Part shown: piece after piece, positions 8,982 through 17,264 of the stretch | Layout: every line of letters begins with the position of its first letter | How positions within the stretch are numbered: the stretch's first letter is position 1 | From: SAR324 cluster bacterium | GTDB taxonomy: Bacteria; SAR324; NAC60-12 | Length of the DNA stretch: 64,000 bases | Assembly (NCBI GenBank): GCA_028281495.1 | Contig: JANQJU010000017.1 | Coordinates: 62,001 to 126,000, forward strand | Direction: 5' to 3' | Position numbers and translations under genes: made by a program | The notes under the pieces: generated by a model | Told to the model about the DNA's origin: nothing | Database searches by the model: none | What the model saw: only the letters and a program-made list of their open reading frames with translations

Positions 8982-9074
8982 ATGATACCAGCAACATCTG
9001 CCGTATGCCTAATTGGAGCCTCTGCCTGCTTGGGACTAGCCGTTCGTATTTGGCTCAAAACCAAAGAGGAGTGA
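8982..9074 (+). CDS. 30-residue single-span membrane peptide
   Basis: A short frame below usual gene-calling limits. The ATG at 8982 is preceded by a near-perfect AGGAGGT (8971-8977) at ideal spacing. The product starts MIPATSAVCLIG, contains one hydrophobic span of about 18 residues with two Cys, and ends in a charged tail RIWLKTKEE. It sits alone in a 470-base gap between ytfJ with its terminator and the phosphatase gene. Ribosome site, start, membrane span and positive-inside tail together support a real small membrane protein; no function can be given. Confidence 0.55.
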   Translation: MIPATSAVCLIGASACLGLAVRIWLKTKEE

Positions 9075-9167
9075 TCAAAGACTCCAAAAGCAAGATCACA
9101 TCTGGTCTGATCGAGAATGTTCTCTGATCAGGCCAGCATGCTTTCCTTCCAATGTCCCCCAATCTGT

Positions 9168-11231
9168 TCATTTGTATTCCAGAACAATAATCGAAGTATC
9201 ATCTTCAGAGGGAATTTCCTGAGCGAAAGCCCGCCAATCTTCGACAATCAGATTCAATAGCTCTGCACTGTTGAGACTCGGATACTCTTGCAAAGAATTC
9301 TGCAATTGAGCTTTACCAAACATAGCATGATGCGAATTAGCTCTTTCTTGAAGTCCATCTGTGAAAATCAACACCTTGTCTCCCTTTTGCAGGGTATACA
9401 CATGCTCGGGGAAATGCTCTGCCGAGTAATCTCCAAATCCCATCAAAGGTCCTGGTGTTCGAATGAACTGAGGTTCTCGCACTTGGGATGACATCACCAC
9501 CACTGGAAGATGTCCTGCATTGACCATTTGCATGAGGCCATTCTCATGAATCCGCAAATAGACCCCGGTCATGAAAAAATAAGAAGGGGTGTTATCTTTC
9601 AGTTTTTTGTTGAGGCATTCCATGATCTCGGAAAGTGATGTCTTGGACGCTTCTTCTAATAACACCATATTGACCATCACTGTAAGAAACGCAGCAGCCA
9701 CCCCATGTCCGGTGGCATCCCCCAAGAAGACATCAAAGGTATCGGAATGGTCTGCAAAAAAATAGATATCACCCGATACCGGTGCAAGTGGCTGAAACCA
9801 CAGGGCTAAATCGATAAATACGGGTAAATGCGGTGTGGGTAAAATAGCCTTTTGTACTTTGCTGGCCATTTCCAGGTCATTGACCATTTGTCGATTCTGA
9901 TCCTGTAACTGAGCAAGAGCTTCTTCCAAAGCTTTTGTACGTCGGATGACGTTCTTTTCCAGTTGCATAGCGATCTCAACATTTTCCAAGGCAATCGCTA
10001 GCGATGCAGAAAGCGTGTCCAAAAACTGGGCATTGAACTTTCGAAAAGTGGCTTCTTCCATTTCTCGAATGAGAATCCCTCCTTGTAAATTATTCCGACG
10101 CCATGCCACGAGCTGTAGGGCATTGTCACGAAACTCACATCCTGTCCGTTGTCCATGTTCTTGAGAAGCTTGAAGATAGGTAGGAGGGGCTATGGAAAAC
10201 GTATGAGTGACTTCTCCTAAATTGAAGGGCGAGAAAGCGTAGGATTGATCTTCCGACAGGGTAAGCGGCATCTCAAACGTGGCATAACCTTCAGAATTTC
10301 CAGCAGTTTCCTGAAAACTGAAGTGCACCCGAGTCGGTGGAGATAAGGGAACGGCCTTCATCAAGATATTGACGGTCAGAAGCATCGCATGAAATTTGTC
10401 ACGAGCCGATGCCAACTCTCTCATCCCTTCCAGCAGAAGCCCTAAACGAAGTTGGCCCGTGATCAGTTGTTCACGCGAAAGTATAAATTTACCTACCATC
10501 GTATTGAACTCGTCTTCAATAACCTTAAGTTCGTTACGTTCCTGATTCGATGGCTCAATCTTCGTTTCTTTCAAGTTTTCTGGGTCGAGATGTTTCAAAC
10601 TCCCTGCAATGGCCGATAGCGGTTCTGCCAAAAGCCTGCGTGCCAAAATCAAAAATAGCCCCCAAACTACTGCTGTTTTGATCATCGCGTTGACCACAAT
10701 AAATCCAATCTCAACCTGCATACGGTGCAAAATCACAGAAGAATCGGAATATAGTGTTAAACTGCCTAGCTGATCAGGATGGCCTTGTCCCTCTGCAGAT
10801 AAAGGACGGCTGAGTTCAAATACCTCGAAAACGGTCACGGGGAATGTGTGCGAATTTTTAGGCGTTCTACCTATAGTCATATTCACAACTTTTTTCTCAT
10901 CCATGACTTCAATCCCTGTCACTGAGGGAAATTGCATCAAGTTTTCAAGGGTCGCTTGCATTTGCTTGCGGTCCTGCGAATCCAAGGCCATCGCAATATT
11001 CGGCTTAACGGCGGTATGTAAAACTTGTAGCTCATTGAACACGAGATCCTTAGCATAATGATATTCGGCGACCAGATGAATAGCGGTCACAGTGATCCCT
11101 AAAATCACATAAACGGTAAACACTGTTTTGAATAGTTGGATCGCAATAGAATCTCGTGCCGGAATAGAAACATTTGGGTTCATGACGGCCTCGTCGTAAG
11201 TATGAAACAGATCGAAATCATTGAGCGACAA
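9168..11231 (-). CDS. Membrane-bound SpoIIE/RsbU-type PP2C phosphatase receptor
   Basis: 687 residues. After a short N-tail, a membrane helix (about 30-50) and a periplasmic domain of about 120 residues lead to a second helix (about 175-200), then a HAMP-like segment (LLAEPLSAIAGSL), a GAF-like region (about 270-425), a coiled coil (about 430-465) and a C-terminal PP2C/SpoIIE domain. Metal and catalytic motifs are intact: SGDIYFF, GDATGHGVAAA, NAGHLP, FTDGLQE and SEDDTSI. Such phosphatases usually dephosphorylate STAS anti-anti-sigma proteins in partner-switching systems. The sensor segment resembles those at 45592, 52400 and 55116, though it is the most diverged of the four. Divergent from the TRAP-type binding protein gene. 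No STAS or sigma factor is in the window. Confidence 0.88.
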   Translation of the reverse strand: MSLNDFDLFHTYDEAVMNPNVSIPARDSIAIQLFKTVFTVYVILGITVTAIHLVAEYHYAKDLVFNELQVLHTAVKPNIAMALDSQDRKQMQATLENLMQFPSVTGIEVMDEKKVVNMTIGRTPKNSHTFPVTVFEVFELSRPLSAEGQGHPDQLGSLTLYSDSSVILHRMQVEIGFIVVNAMIKTAVVWGLFLILARRLLAEPLSAIAGSLKHLDPENLKETKIEPSNQERNELKVIEDEFNTMVGKFILSREQLITGQLRLGLLLEGMRELASARDKFHAMLLTVNILMKAVPLSPPTRVHFSFQETAGNSEGYATFEMPLTLSEDQSYAFSPFNLGEVTHTFSIAPPTYLQASQEHGQRTGCEFRDNALQLVAWRRNNLQGGILIREMEEATFRKFNAQFLDTLSASLAIALENVEIAMQLEKNVIRRTKALEEALAQLQDQNRQMVNDLEMASKVQKAILPTPHLPVFIDLALWFQPLAPVSGDIYFFADHSDTFDVFLGDATGHGVAAAFLTVMVNMVLLEEASKTSLSEIMECLNKKLKDNTPSYFFMTGVYLRIHENGLMQMVNAGHLPVVVMSSQVREPQFIRTPGPLMGFGDYSAEHFPEHVYTLQKGDKVLIFTDGLQERANSHHAMFGKAQLQNSLQEYPSLNSAELLNLIVEDWRAFAQEIPSEDDTSIIVLEYK

Positions 11232-11358
11232 TGTATGGGCAGGTAATGTGCAGATGGTCTATAATAGGAGGTCTCCGAGTCAAGCCCAATTCATGGATTT
11301 TCGATATCCTAAAGACTTAGTTTAGCTCTCAGCATGTTTGCAATCCTTATTTCACAGA

Positions 11359-11562
11359 TCACGGACCTACAACAACGTATATCAAAATCACCAGCATGCT
11401 TGATGTTAACTGGGAAAAGCGTTGCTCGAAGTATTTGTTTTCTTTATCCTGAACAGAAAATAAACTTATTGAGAGGGTCATCATTTTTCTAACATTTTTA
11501 GAGAGCCAATACAGAGCAAAGGCTATTGGGGCAGCCAATACTGTCCCATTGGTATCACCCAT
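11359..11562 (-). CDS. Possible small membrane protein in the divergent gap
   Basis: A 67-residue frame starting MGDTNGTVLAAP with two hydrophobic stretches (about 8-23 and 52-66) around a charged middle. It occupies most of the 317-base gap upstream of the phosphatase gene. No convincing ribosome site, and its start is about 30 bases from the divergent dctP start. Apart from this I see no feature in 11232-11593. It could be a chance open frame. Confidence 0.25.
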   Translation of the reverse strand: MGDTNGTVLAAPIAFALYWLSKNVRKMMTLSISLFSVQDKENKYFEQRFSQLTSSMLVILIYVVVGP

Positions 11563-11593
11563 TTTGTATAACTCTTGTGTACCAGGGGGCATG

Positions 11594-12679
11594 ATGAAAA
11601 CAATCCAGTATAACGTGCTTTTATGGAATCGGCGAAACATGATAGAGGGGTGGCAAACAACAAAATTGATCCTTGTGATCACACTAATCATTGGCTTTGG
11701 GGGCAAGTCATGGGGGCAATCAGAAGCCATGCCCAAACCGATTGAATGGAAAATACAAACTATCTACAAGTTTGATTCCAAGATCAATCAACTCATCAGT
11801 CAGTTGTCAGAGCGAGTGGATACCATGAGCAATGGGCGTCTCAAATTAACTATATTTGGGGTGGGAAAATTTGTTCCGACTTTCAAAATTCTGGAAGCAA
11901 TCGAACATGGAATACTCGAAGGTGCAGTCTCAGCACCAACCTATTGGCGAGAATTGGACCCTGCTTTTGCCATGTTCGAGACCCCGGCCTTGTGGACTCA
12001 CCCTTGGCAATTGGATACGTGGATGCGCTACGAAGGAGGCCTTGATCTCCTTCGGGAGTTGTATGCAACGAAAAACGTGTATGTAGTCAATTATATGTTT
12101 TTTGGCATCGAATCCTTTGTTTCGCGCGTGCCGCTACGGGGAGTAGACGACTTCAAAGGACTTCGAATGCGCACTCCTCCAGGAATGATCGAACAGCTAT
12201 TTAAAAAACTGGGAGCTCAGACTATGATTTTGCCCGGTGCAGAAATTAAACCCGCTTTGGAAAAGGGCATCATTGATGCGGCAGATTGGAGTCAACCCTC
12301 TCTCAATTATTCAGATGGTTTGTACAAAATAGGAAAACATTCCAATTTTCCTGGCTTTCACTCCATGCCATTGGTCGATTTTATTGTGAGACAAAAGGAA
12401 TGGGAAACGCTACCACCGGACCTTCAATTGATCTTAAGTACAGCCATTCGAACACTCTCTTGGGATCTCATCGAACAATATACAATTGATGACTACAACG
12501 TGGTGCAACAAGCACAAAAAGAAGGAGTCATCTTTCATGCCTGGAATCAAACAGAATTAAACCGGGTGCGGATGACAGCAGTCAAGGTGTTGGATGAATG
12601 GTCCCAAAAAAGTCCGAAAGCTCAAAAGATCGCTGCTTCTCAAAAAATATGGTTGAAAAAGTTAGGACTGATTCAATAA
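11594..12679 (+). CDS. dctP: TRAP-type (DctP) solute-binding protein without transporter partners
   Basis: About 361 residues. A hydrophobic export signal (ending near GGKSWGQ) is followed by a DctP/TakP-type periplasmic binding fold: WKIQTIYKFDSK, LSERVDTMSNGRLKLTIFG, the ligand-binding Arg region GLRMRTPPG, and EKGIIDAADWSQP. Family members bind carboxylates or 2-oxo acids and hand them to DctQ/DctM membrane subunits. None of these subunits is adjacent: the flanking genes are a phosphatase receptor (divergent) and a GHKL-ATPase receptor (same strand, 104 bases downstream). A signalling role as periplasmic ligand adaptor is therefore an attractive inference. AGGGGG precedes tandem ATGs at 11591/11594; upstream in-frame starts lack a ribosome site. 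Confidence 0.85.
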   Translation: MKTIQYNVLLWNRRNMIEGWQTTKLILVITLIIGFGGKSWGQSEAMPKPIEWKIQTIYKFDSKINQLISQLSERVDTMSNGRLKLTIFGVGKFVPTFKILEAIEHGILEGAVSAPTYWRELDPAFAMFETPALWTHPWQLDTWMRYEGGLDLLRELYATKNVYVVNYMFFGIESFVSRVPLRGVDDFKGLRMRTPPGMIEQLFKKLGAQTMILPGAEIKPALEKGIIDAADWSQPSLNYSDGLYKIGKHSNFPGFHSMPLVDFIVRQKEWETLPPDLQLILSTAIRTLSWDLIEQYTIDDYNVVQQAQKEGVIFHAWNQTELNRVRMTAVKVLDEWSQKSPKAQKIAASQKIWLKKLGLIQ

Positions 12680-12783
12680 ATGCCTATGGAAATTTTTCCC
12701 TGCGACGCGGTAACTATTAATTATTCGCGGTAGAATCGATGATTCACCACCCTACAAATTCGAAAGCGTAAATAGGAGGGAAG

Positions 12784-15621
12784 TTGTCGTACCAATTTTC
12801 ATTGGGGAAAAAAATCAGTTTGGGCTTTGCCGTTATTCTATGTTTGACTTTCGGAGTCGGCATTACTGCATATTTTGCTTTAAGCGAAGTTATGGAAGGC
12901 GTCACCTTCCATCGGAAAATTTATGAAGCACAAGAAGCATTTTCCAAGGCCAAAATTCATATCGAGCAATATCAATACAACAGTTACGAAGAAGGACGAG
13001 AACAACAAGCGGTTGCTAAGTGGAAAGCGTTTCATCATCTGGGTGAAAGTGTCGATGCTCTGGCGATGCTAGAGCACAACTTAATCCAACTCCCCGAACT
13101 CGATCTCACCTTAGACCAAGCCAAGCTAGAAATTCAGAGTTACCACGAAGCATTCAATCGATATGTCACTTTCGAACGCGATAAAGTCGAAATGGAGCGA
13201 GACCTCCATTTGGTGGGGGTTGTTCTAACCGAACTAATCGACTCTGGTGAATTCTTAATCGGACCGATGCAAACGGCCAGCCAGATTTTACTCAACGAAA
13301 TCTCAGTGTATTCAACACGACACACCGTAGCCCGTTGGGAAAGAGTGACAGCTTCTTTATCCAATATGGAACAAGCAACAAAGCTGTGGCTCGTCAACGT
13401 CGATAATAGCGATACTTTACGACCTATCGGACAAAAAATTCGAGATCAGTTTTCCTTATTCCGAGAGCATGTTGAACAGTACCACAGGGATGTATTGGAA
13501 CAGCAAAACGCTCAAATCCAAATGGCTCAGCACCAGGAAAACTTTGATCAGCTGTTGCAGTGGCTTTATGTCAGTACCTTGGAAGAAATGCAGGCAATTG
13601 AATTGACTGCGTTCATCAACATTTTTGGAGGCATGGGGGGGGCCTTATTTGTAGGGCTGCTCTTTTCGGGTATTTCAACACGCCGTTGGATCATTCTTCC
13701 CATTTTGGATTTGACAACCGGTGCCAAAAAGCTCGCTCAAGGCGAATGGGACCAACCCCTTCCCGTCGAACGCAATGACGAATTGGGAAGTCTTGCAGAA
13801 AGCTTTGGACATATGCGGGATGAAATCCGCAAGAAAATCGATGAACTGTTTGAAAGCAACCAAGCATTGTCTCAAGCCAATTCGCGATGGAAATTATTAT
13901 TGGAGAGCACCGAACAAATCACCTCTAGTGTAGATAAGTTCAATGCCATGATCGTAACCGTGAATGCGCTACTGATCACGCTACGATTTCTTTTCGAGGT
14001 CCGAGTGGATATCTTTTTCAAAGAACGTTTGGCGAATGATGACGAAGGTTATGCGCATTTCCAATTTCCGGTTCATACCAATTACCCAGCGGCCTTGCGT
14101 TTGGATTCTCTCAAACATATGGATCATACTTTTGTTCCCCAGCTTCCTAATATGGCAGGCCATCAATTGGAAGATTTCGAGACTCCTCGTTTGATTCAAA
14201 CCAACATGCTCTTCATTCCCATTCGATTGCGAGACCGTATCCTCGGTGCAATTGTTATCTCCGGGGTTGATATGACAGATGTGAATAAGGAAGATGAAAA
14301 ATTCATTGGCATCCTCTCTTATGCGCTCTCAGTGACCATGGAAAACATCCGCTATCAACGACATTTAGAACGCCAAGTGATCGAACGGACCTACCGTCTC
14401 AATGAATCTCTGCACCAACTGGAACAGCAAAACACAACCTTATTAGCAAGCAATCGAAAATTAGAAGATCTCGACTCAACCAAAGAACAATTATTAAACA
14501 AATTGGGAACCCTTCAAGAAAGCCACCTTGATGCAATCGAACAAAATCTTGCAAAACTTCGTGTTTCAAATGTCGAGGAACTGCAAGCTCCCATTCTTCA
14601 GATCGAACGCCAACTGCATCAAATCGAAGAGATTGTGCAACCCATCACCTCCTTGTATCAATCCGAGCAAGCCATTCAAAGTCAACGGGTATTGCTTGCA
14701 GAAACCAATAAAAAACAACAAATCATCGCTAAAATGGCATTGGGAGGAACTGGTGTGGAATTGGACATCGCATCCAATATGGAAGAGGGTCAACATTACT
14801 TGGAACAACATGGTTACGATATCATCTGCACGAATACGGAATTGCTCGAACTCGCTCGCCTTGCAAACGAAAAATACCCTGATATCCAGTCGGTCCTGAT
14901 GACGTTCAAGGGGGCTTCATTTTATCATTCAATCTTACAAAGCTATCCATTTCTCTCCAATATTGTATCGCGTTCTGAAGAAGATCGCACATTCACTCTC
15001 AAAAACATCACCACCACGATCAGCAAGTTGGTCACACAAAACTTCTTTGGCTTAGAAAAGTATCTAAATTGGGGCGTTGATGTGCAGGAATATCCTGTTG
15101 TCGATAGTGAAACACGAATCGACCTAGTGGATACGATGGAAGATTATTTTCGTCAAATGGGCGTGAGGCGGCTGGTGTTGAATAAGAGTACGATGGTCGC
15201 TGAAGAGTTGCTCATGAATGCGATCTATGATGCCCCCAGCGATCCAAATGGCAAACCTCGCTATAACCATTTACCCCGAACCACCCAAGTGTTTTTGAAG
15301 CCAGAAGAACAAGGAGTATTTCGCTATGCTTGCGATGGTTCCTTGCTGGCTGTTTCTGTAGAAGACCCTTTTGGGGCATTCCGTCGAGAAACTATCCTGA
15401 AGTATTTAGAAAGCTGTTATGCCGGACAAGGAGGCACCCTCCAAAAAAACAAAGGAGGTGCAGGGCGTGGTTTGTTTCAAATCATGGAAACAGCAGACTT
15501 GGTCGTCTTTAACATCAAACCTCACCTTCGCACCGAAGTTATCGTGTTATTCAACATTGCCCCCGACAAACCGAAGCGGAACAATACCTCCTCCTTCCAT
15601 TATTTTTACGCAGCCCGCTAA
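12784..15621 (+). CDS. Membrane receptor: HAMP, GAF-like, pseudo-receiver and GHKL ATPase domains
   Basis: 945 residues, TTG start with strong AGGAGG. N-terminal helix (about 10-32), a helical periplasmic domain resembling four-helix-bundle sensors (about 33-275), a second helix (about 278-302), HAMP (about 303-355), GAF-like region (about 370-525), coiled coil (about 530-620), a receiver-like domain (about 635-755) and a C-terminal GHKL ATPase (about 780-930). The receiver fold has lost its phosphoacceptor: the beta-3 motif reads YDIICTN, Asn at the Asp position, and the acidic pair is ET. The ATPase keeps the N-box EELLMNA and glycine box GGAGRGLFQI but no histidine phosphorylation box precedes it, so it resembles RsbW/SpoIIAB-type kinases. 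Close paralogue over the C-terminal half: 52400-54988. Confidence 0.8.
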   Translation: MSYQFSLGKKISLGFAVILCLTFGVGITAYFALSEVMEGVTFHRKIYEAQEAFSKAKIHIEQYQYNSYEEGREQQAVAKWKAFHHLGESVDALAMLEHNLIQLPELDLTLDQAKLEIQSYHEAFNRYVTFERDKVEMERDLHLVGVVLTELIDSGEFLIGPMQTASQILLNEISVYSTRHTVARWERVTASLSNMEQATKLWLVNVDNSDTLRPIGQKIRDQFSLFREHVEQYHRDVLEQQNAQIQMAQHQENFDQLLQWLYVSTLEEMQAIELTAFINIFGGMGGALFVGLLFSGISTRRWIILPILDLTTGAKKLAQGEWDQPLPVERNDELGSLAESFGHMRDEIRKKIDELFESNQALSQANSRWKLLLESTEQITSSVDKFNAMIVTVNALLITLRFLFEVRVDIFFKERLANDDEGYAHFQFPVHTNYPAALRLDSLKHMDHTFVPQLPNMAGHQLEDFETPRLIQTNMLFIPIRLRDRILGAIVISGVDMTDVNKEDEKFIGILSYALSVTMENIRYQRHLERQVIERTYRLNESLHQLEQQNTTLLASNRKLEDLDSTKEQLLNKLGTLQESHLDAIEQNLAKLRVSNVEELQAPILQIERQLHQIEEIVQPITSLYQSEQAIQSQRVLLAETNKKQQIIAKMALGGTGVELDIASNMEEGQHYLEQHGYDIICTNTELLELARLANEKYPDIQSVLMTFKGASFYHSILQSYPFLSNIVSRSEEDRTFTLKNITTTISKLVTQNFFGLEKYLNWGVDVQEYPVVDSETRIDLVDTMEDYFRQMGVRRLVLNKSTMVAEELLMNAIYDAPSDPNGKPRYNHLPRTTQVFLKPEEQGVFRYACDGSLLAVSVEDPFGAFRRETILKYLESCYAGQGGTLQKNKGGAGRGLFQIMETADLVVFNIKPHLRTEVIVLFNIAPDKPKRNNTSSFHYFYAAR

Positions 15622-15701
15622 CCATTTTACGATTCTCTTGCAACTCTGCTTGAGAAACCAAATGATGGACTTTTGTAACCTGTACGGGAATCGGTGGAAT
15701 G

Positions 15702-17264
15702 ATGTTTCCAATTTTTCAAAAAATCCTGCTGATTGTTTTGCTGTGGAGCATCCTGCCGGGATGGGAAAGCCTCGCTCAGTCCTCTCAGGAAGGAGGCACA
15801 CTCATCTATCGAGCAACGGATGAAGTGCAGGCACTCGATCCTCCTCTAATTGGGGATAGTCTCACTTATAACATTGCCGGAAATCTCTTTGAGGGTTTGG
15901 TTCGATACCAAGGAACCACTGCCACCATAGAGCCAGCTCTCGCAGAAGAATGGAAAGTTTCCGCAGATGGACTGAAATGGACATTCCTATTGCGAAAAGG
16001 AGTGATCTTCCACGACGGAACCCCTCTCACATCAGAAGCCGTTCTCTTTTCCCTCCTTCGCCAAAAAAATGCGGAACACCCATTTTATAATAAAGATTTT
16101 TTATACAAGGATGTGTTGTTTGCTGATGTAGAAAGCTTGCAAGCAATCGACGACTACATGATCGAGTTTGTTCTAAAACGTCCTTACCGCCCATTCTTAC
16201 ATGTCCTCACGATGCCTCCAGCGGCTATCGTGTCTCCAACTGCTGTTAAACAGGATCCCAACGGATTTGGAAAACGCCCCGTGGGTACTGGACCTTTTCG
16301 AGTTGTGGAATGGAATGAGCAGGACTTTATTCTTGAACCATTCGAATCCTACTGGGGTACGCATCCGCATCTCGACCGAGTCGTGATTCGTCCTGCCAAG
16401 TTTTTGAAAAACCTTTTGCTTTCAATGCGGCAAGGCAATCTGCATTTAGCAGCCAATGTCACTCCTCAAGAATTGATATGGGTTCGCAGCGATGCCGAAA
16501 TCAAACTCAAGCAACAATCGTCCAATCAGGTCGCCTTTTTCACGTTTAATATGAACCGTGATGTCTTTCAAAACCGCCTGGTGCGATTGGCTCTACAACA
16601 CATTTTGAACAAACCAGCATTGGTGAAATGGCTGTGGCAAGGCAATGCAGTGCCCGCGCAGTCTCCCATTCCTCCGAACCATTGGAGCTTTCGATCTGTG
16701 GAAGACTACCCTCATGATCTTGAAAAAGCAGCACAGTTGTTACGCATGGCAGGTCATGAAGCGGGGATGGAACTGAGCTTACTCGTGCCAGAGCGACGAG
16801 ACCCGTCGTGGCCGCGATTGTTCAAAACTTTTGTGGCCGCCGCTCGTGCAATTGGAGTGATCATTCACATCAATAGCGTGTCATTTCCAGAGTACATCAA
16901 AGCGATTCAATCCCAAAACTACGACATGGTTTGGATGATGTGGGCAACGGATCATGCTGATCCGGATGGTTTCATTGCACCGTTACTCCATTCGATGAAT
17001 GCCACCCCCGGCAATCTGTCCAACCTGGCTTATTACAAAAACGAGGCACTGGACGTATTGATTGAACAGGCTCAACAGCAACATGATCCACGGAAACGTA
17101 CTCAGATTTATCATCGTATTCAGCATTTGTTGAAAGAAGAAGTCCCTTGGATTCCGTTAATGATTCCACAGATTTCTCACCTCCACCACCGCAAGGTGCA
17201 CGATGTGCAGCTCTCGGTCACCGGACGGGTACTCCTTGAAAAAATTTGGATGGAAAACGAATAA
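15702..17264 (+). CDS. Peptide/nickel-type ABC solute-binding protein (SBP_bac_5), orphan
   Basis: About 520 residues. Signal peptide ending near ESLAQ, then the family-5 binding fold seen in DppA/OppA/NikA: LDPPLIGDSLTYNIAGNLFEGLV, LAEEWKVSADGLKWTFLLRKGVIFHDG, the GTGPFRVVEW motif (positioned about residue 185), and the C-terminal YHRIQHLLKEEVPWIPL. These proteins capture oligopeptides, amines or metal chelates. No permease or ATPase genes flank it. Its stop overlaps by one base (TAATG) the start of the downstream cyclase gene, so the two are probably translationally coupled; ligand sensing for that receptor is plausible. Tandem ATGs at 15699/15702; GGTGGA favours the second. Confidence 0.87.
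   Translation: MFPIFQKILLIVLLWSILPGWESLAQSSQEGGTLIYRATDEVQALDPPLIGDSLTYNIAGNLFEGLVRYQGTTATIEPALAEEWKVSADGLKWTFLLRKGVIFHDGTPLTSEAVLFSLLRQKNAEHPFYNKDFLYKDVLFADVESLQAIDDYMIEFVLKRPYRPFLHVLTMPPAAIVSPTAVKQDPNGFGKRPVGTGPFRVVEWNEQDFILEPFESYWGTHPHLDRVVIRPAKFLKNLLLSMRQGNLHLAANVTPQELIWVRSDAEIKLKQQSSNQVAFFTFNMNRDVFQNRLVRLALQHILNKPALVKWLWQGNAVPAQSPIPPNHWSFRSVEDYPHDLEKAAQLLRMAGHEAGMELSLLVPERRDPSWPRLFKTFVAAARAIGVIIHINSVSFPEYIKAIQSQNYDMVWMMWATDHADPDGFIAPLLHSMNATPGNLSNLAYYKNEALDVLIEQAQQQHDPRKRTQIYHRIQHLLKEEVPWIPLMIPQISHLHHRKVHDVQLSVTGRVLLEKIWMENE

Noticed and set aside
8705..9127. 140-residue open frame downstream of ytfJ
   Set aside because: It starts over the terminator hairpin, has no ribosome site and no protein-like pattern; the small frame at 8982 in another register is better supported.
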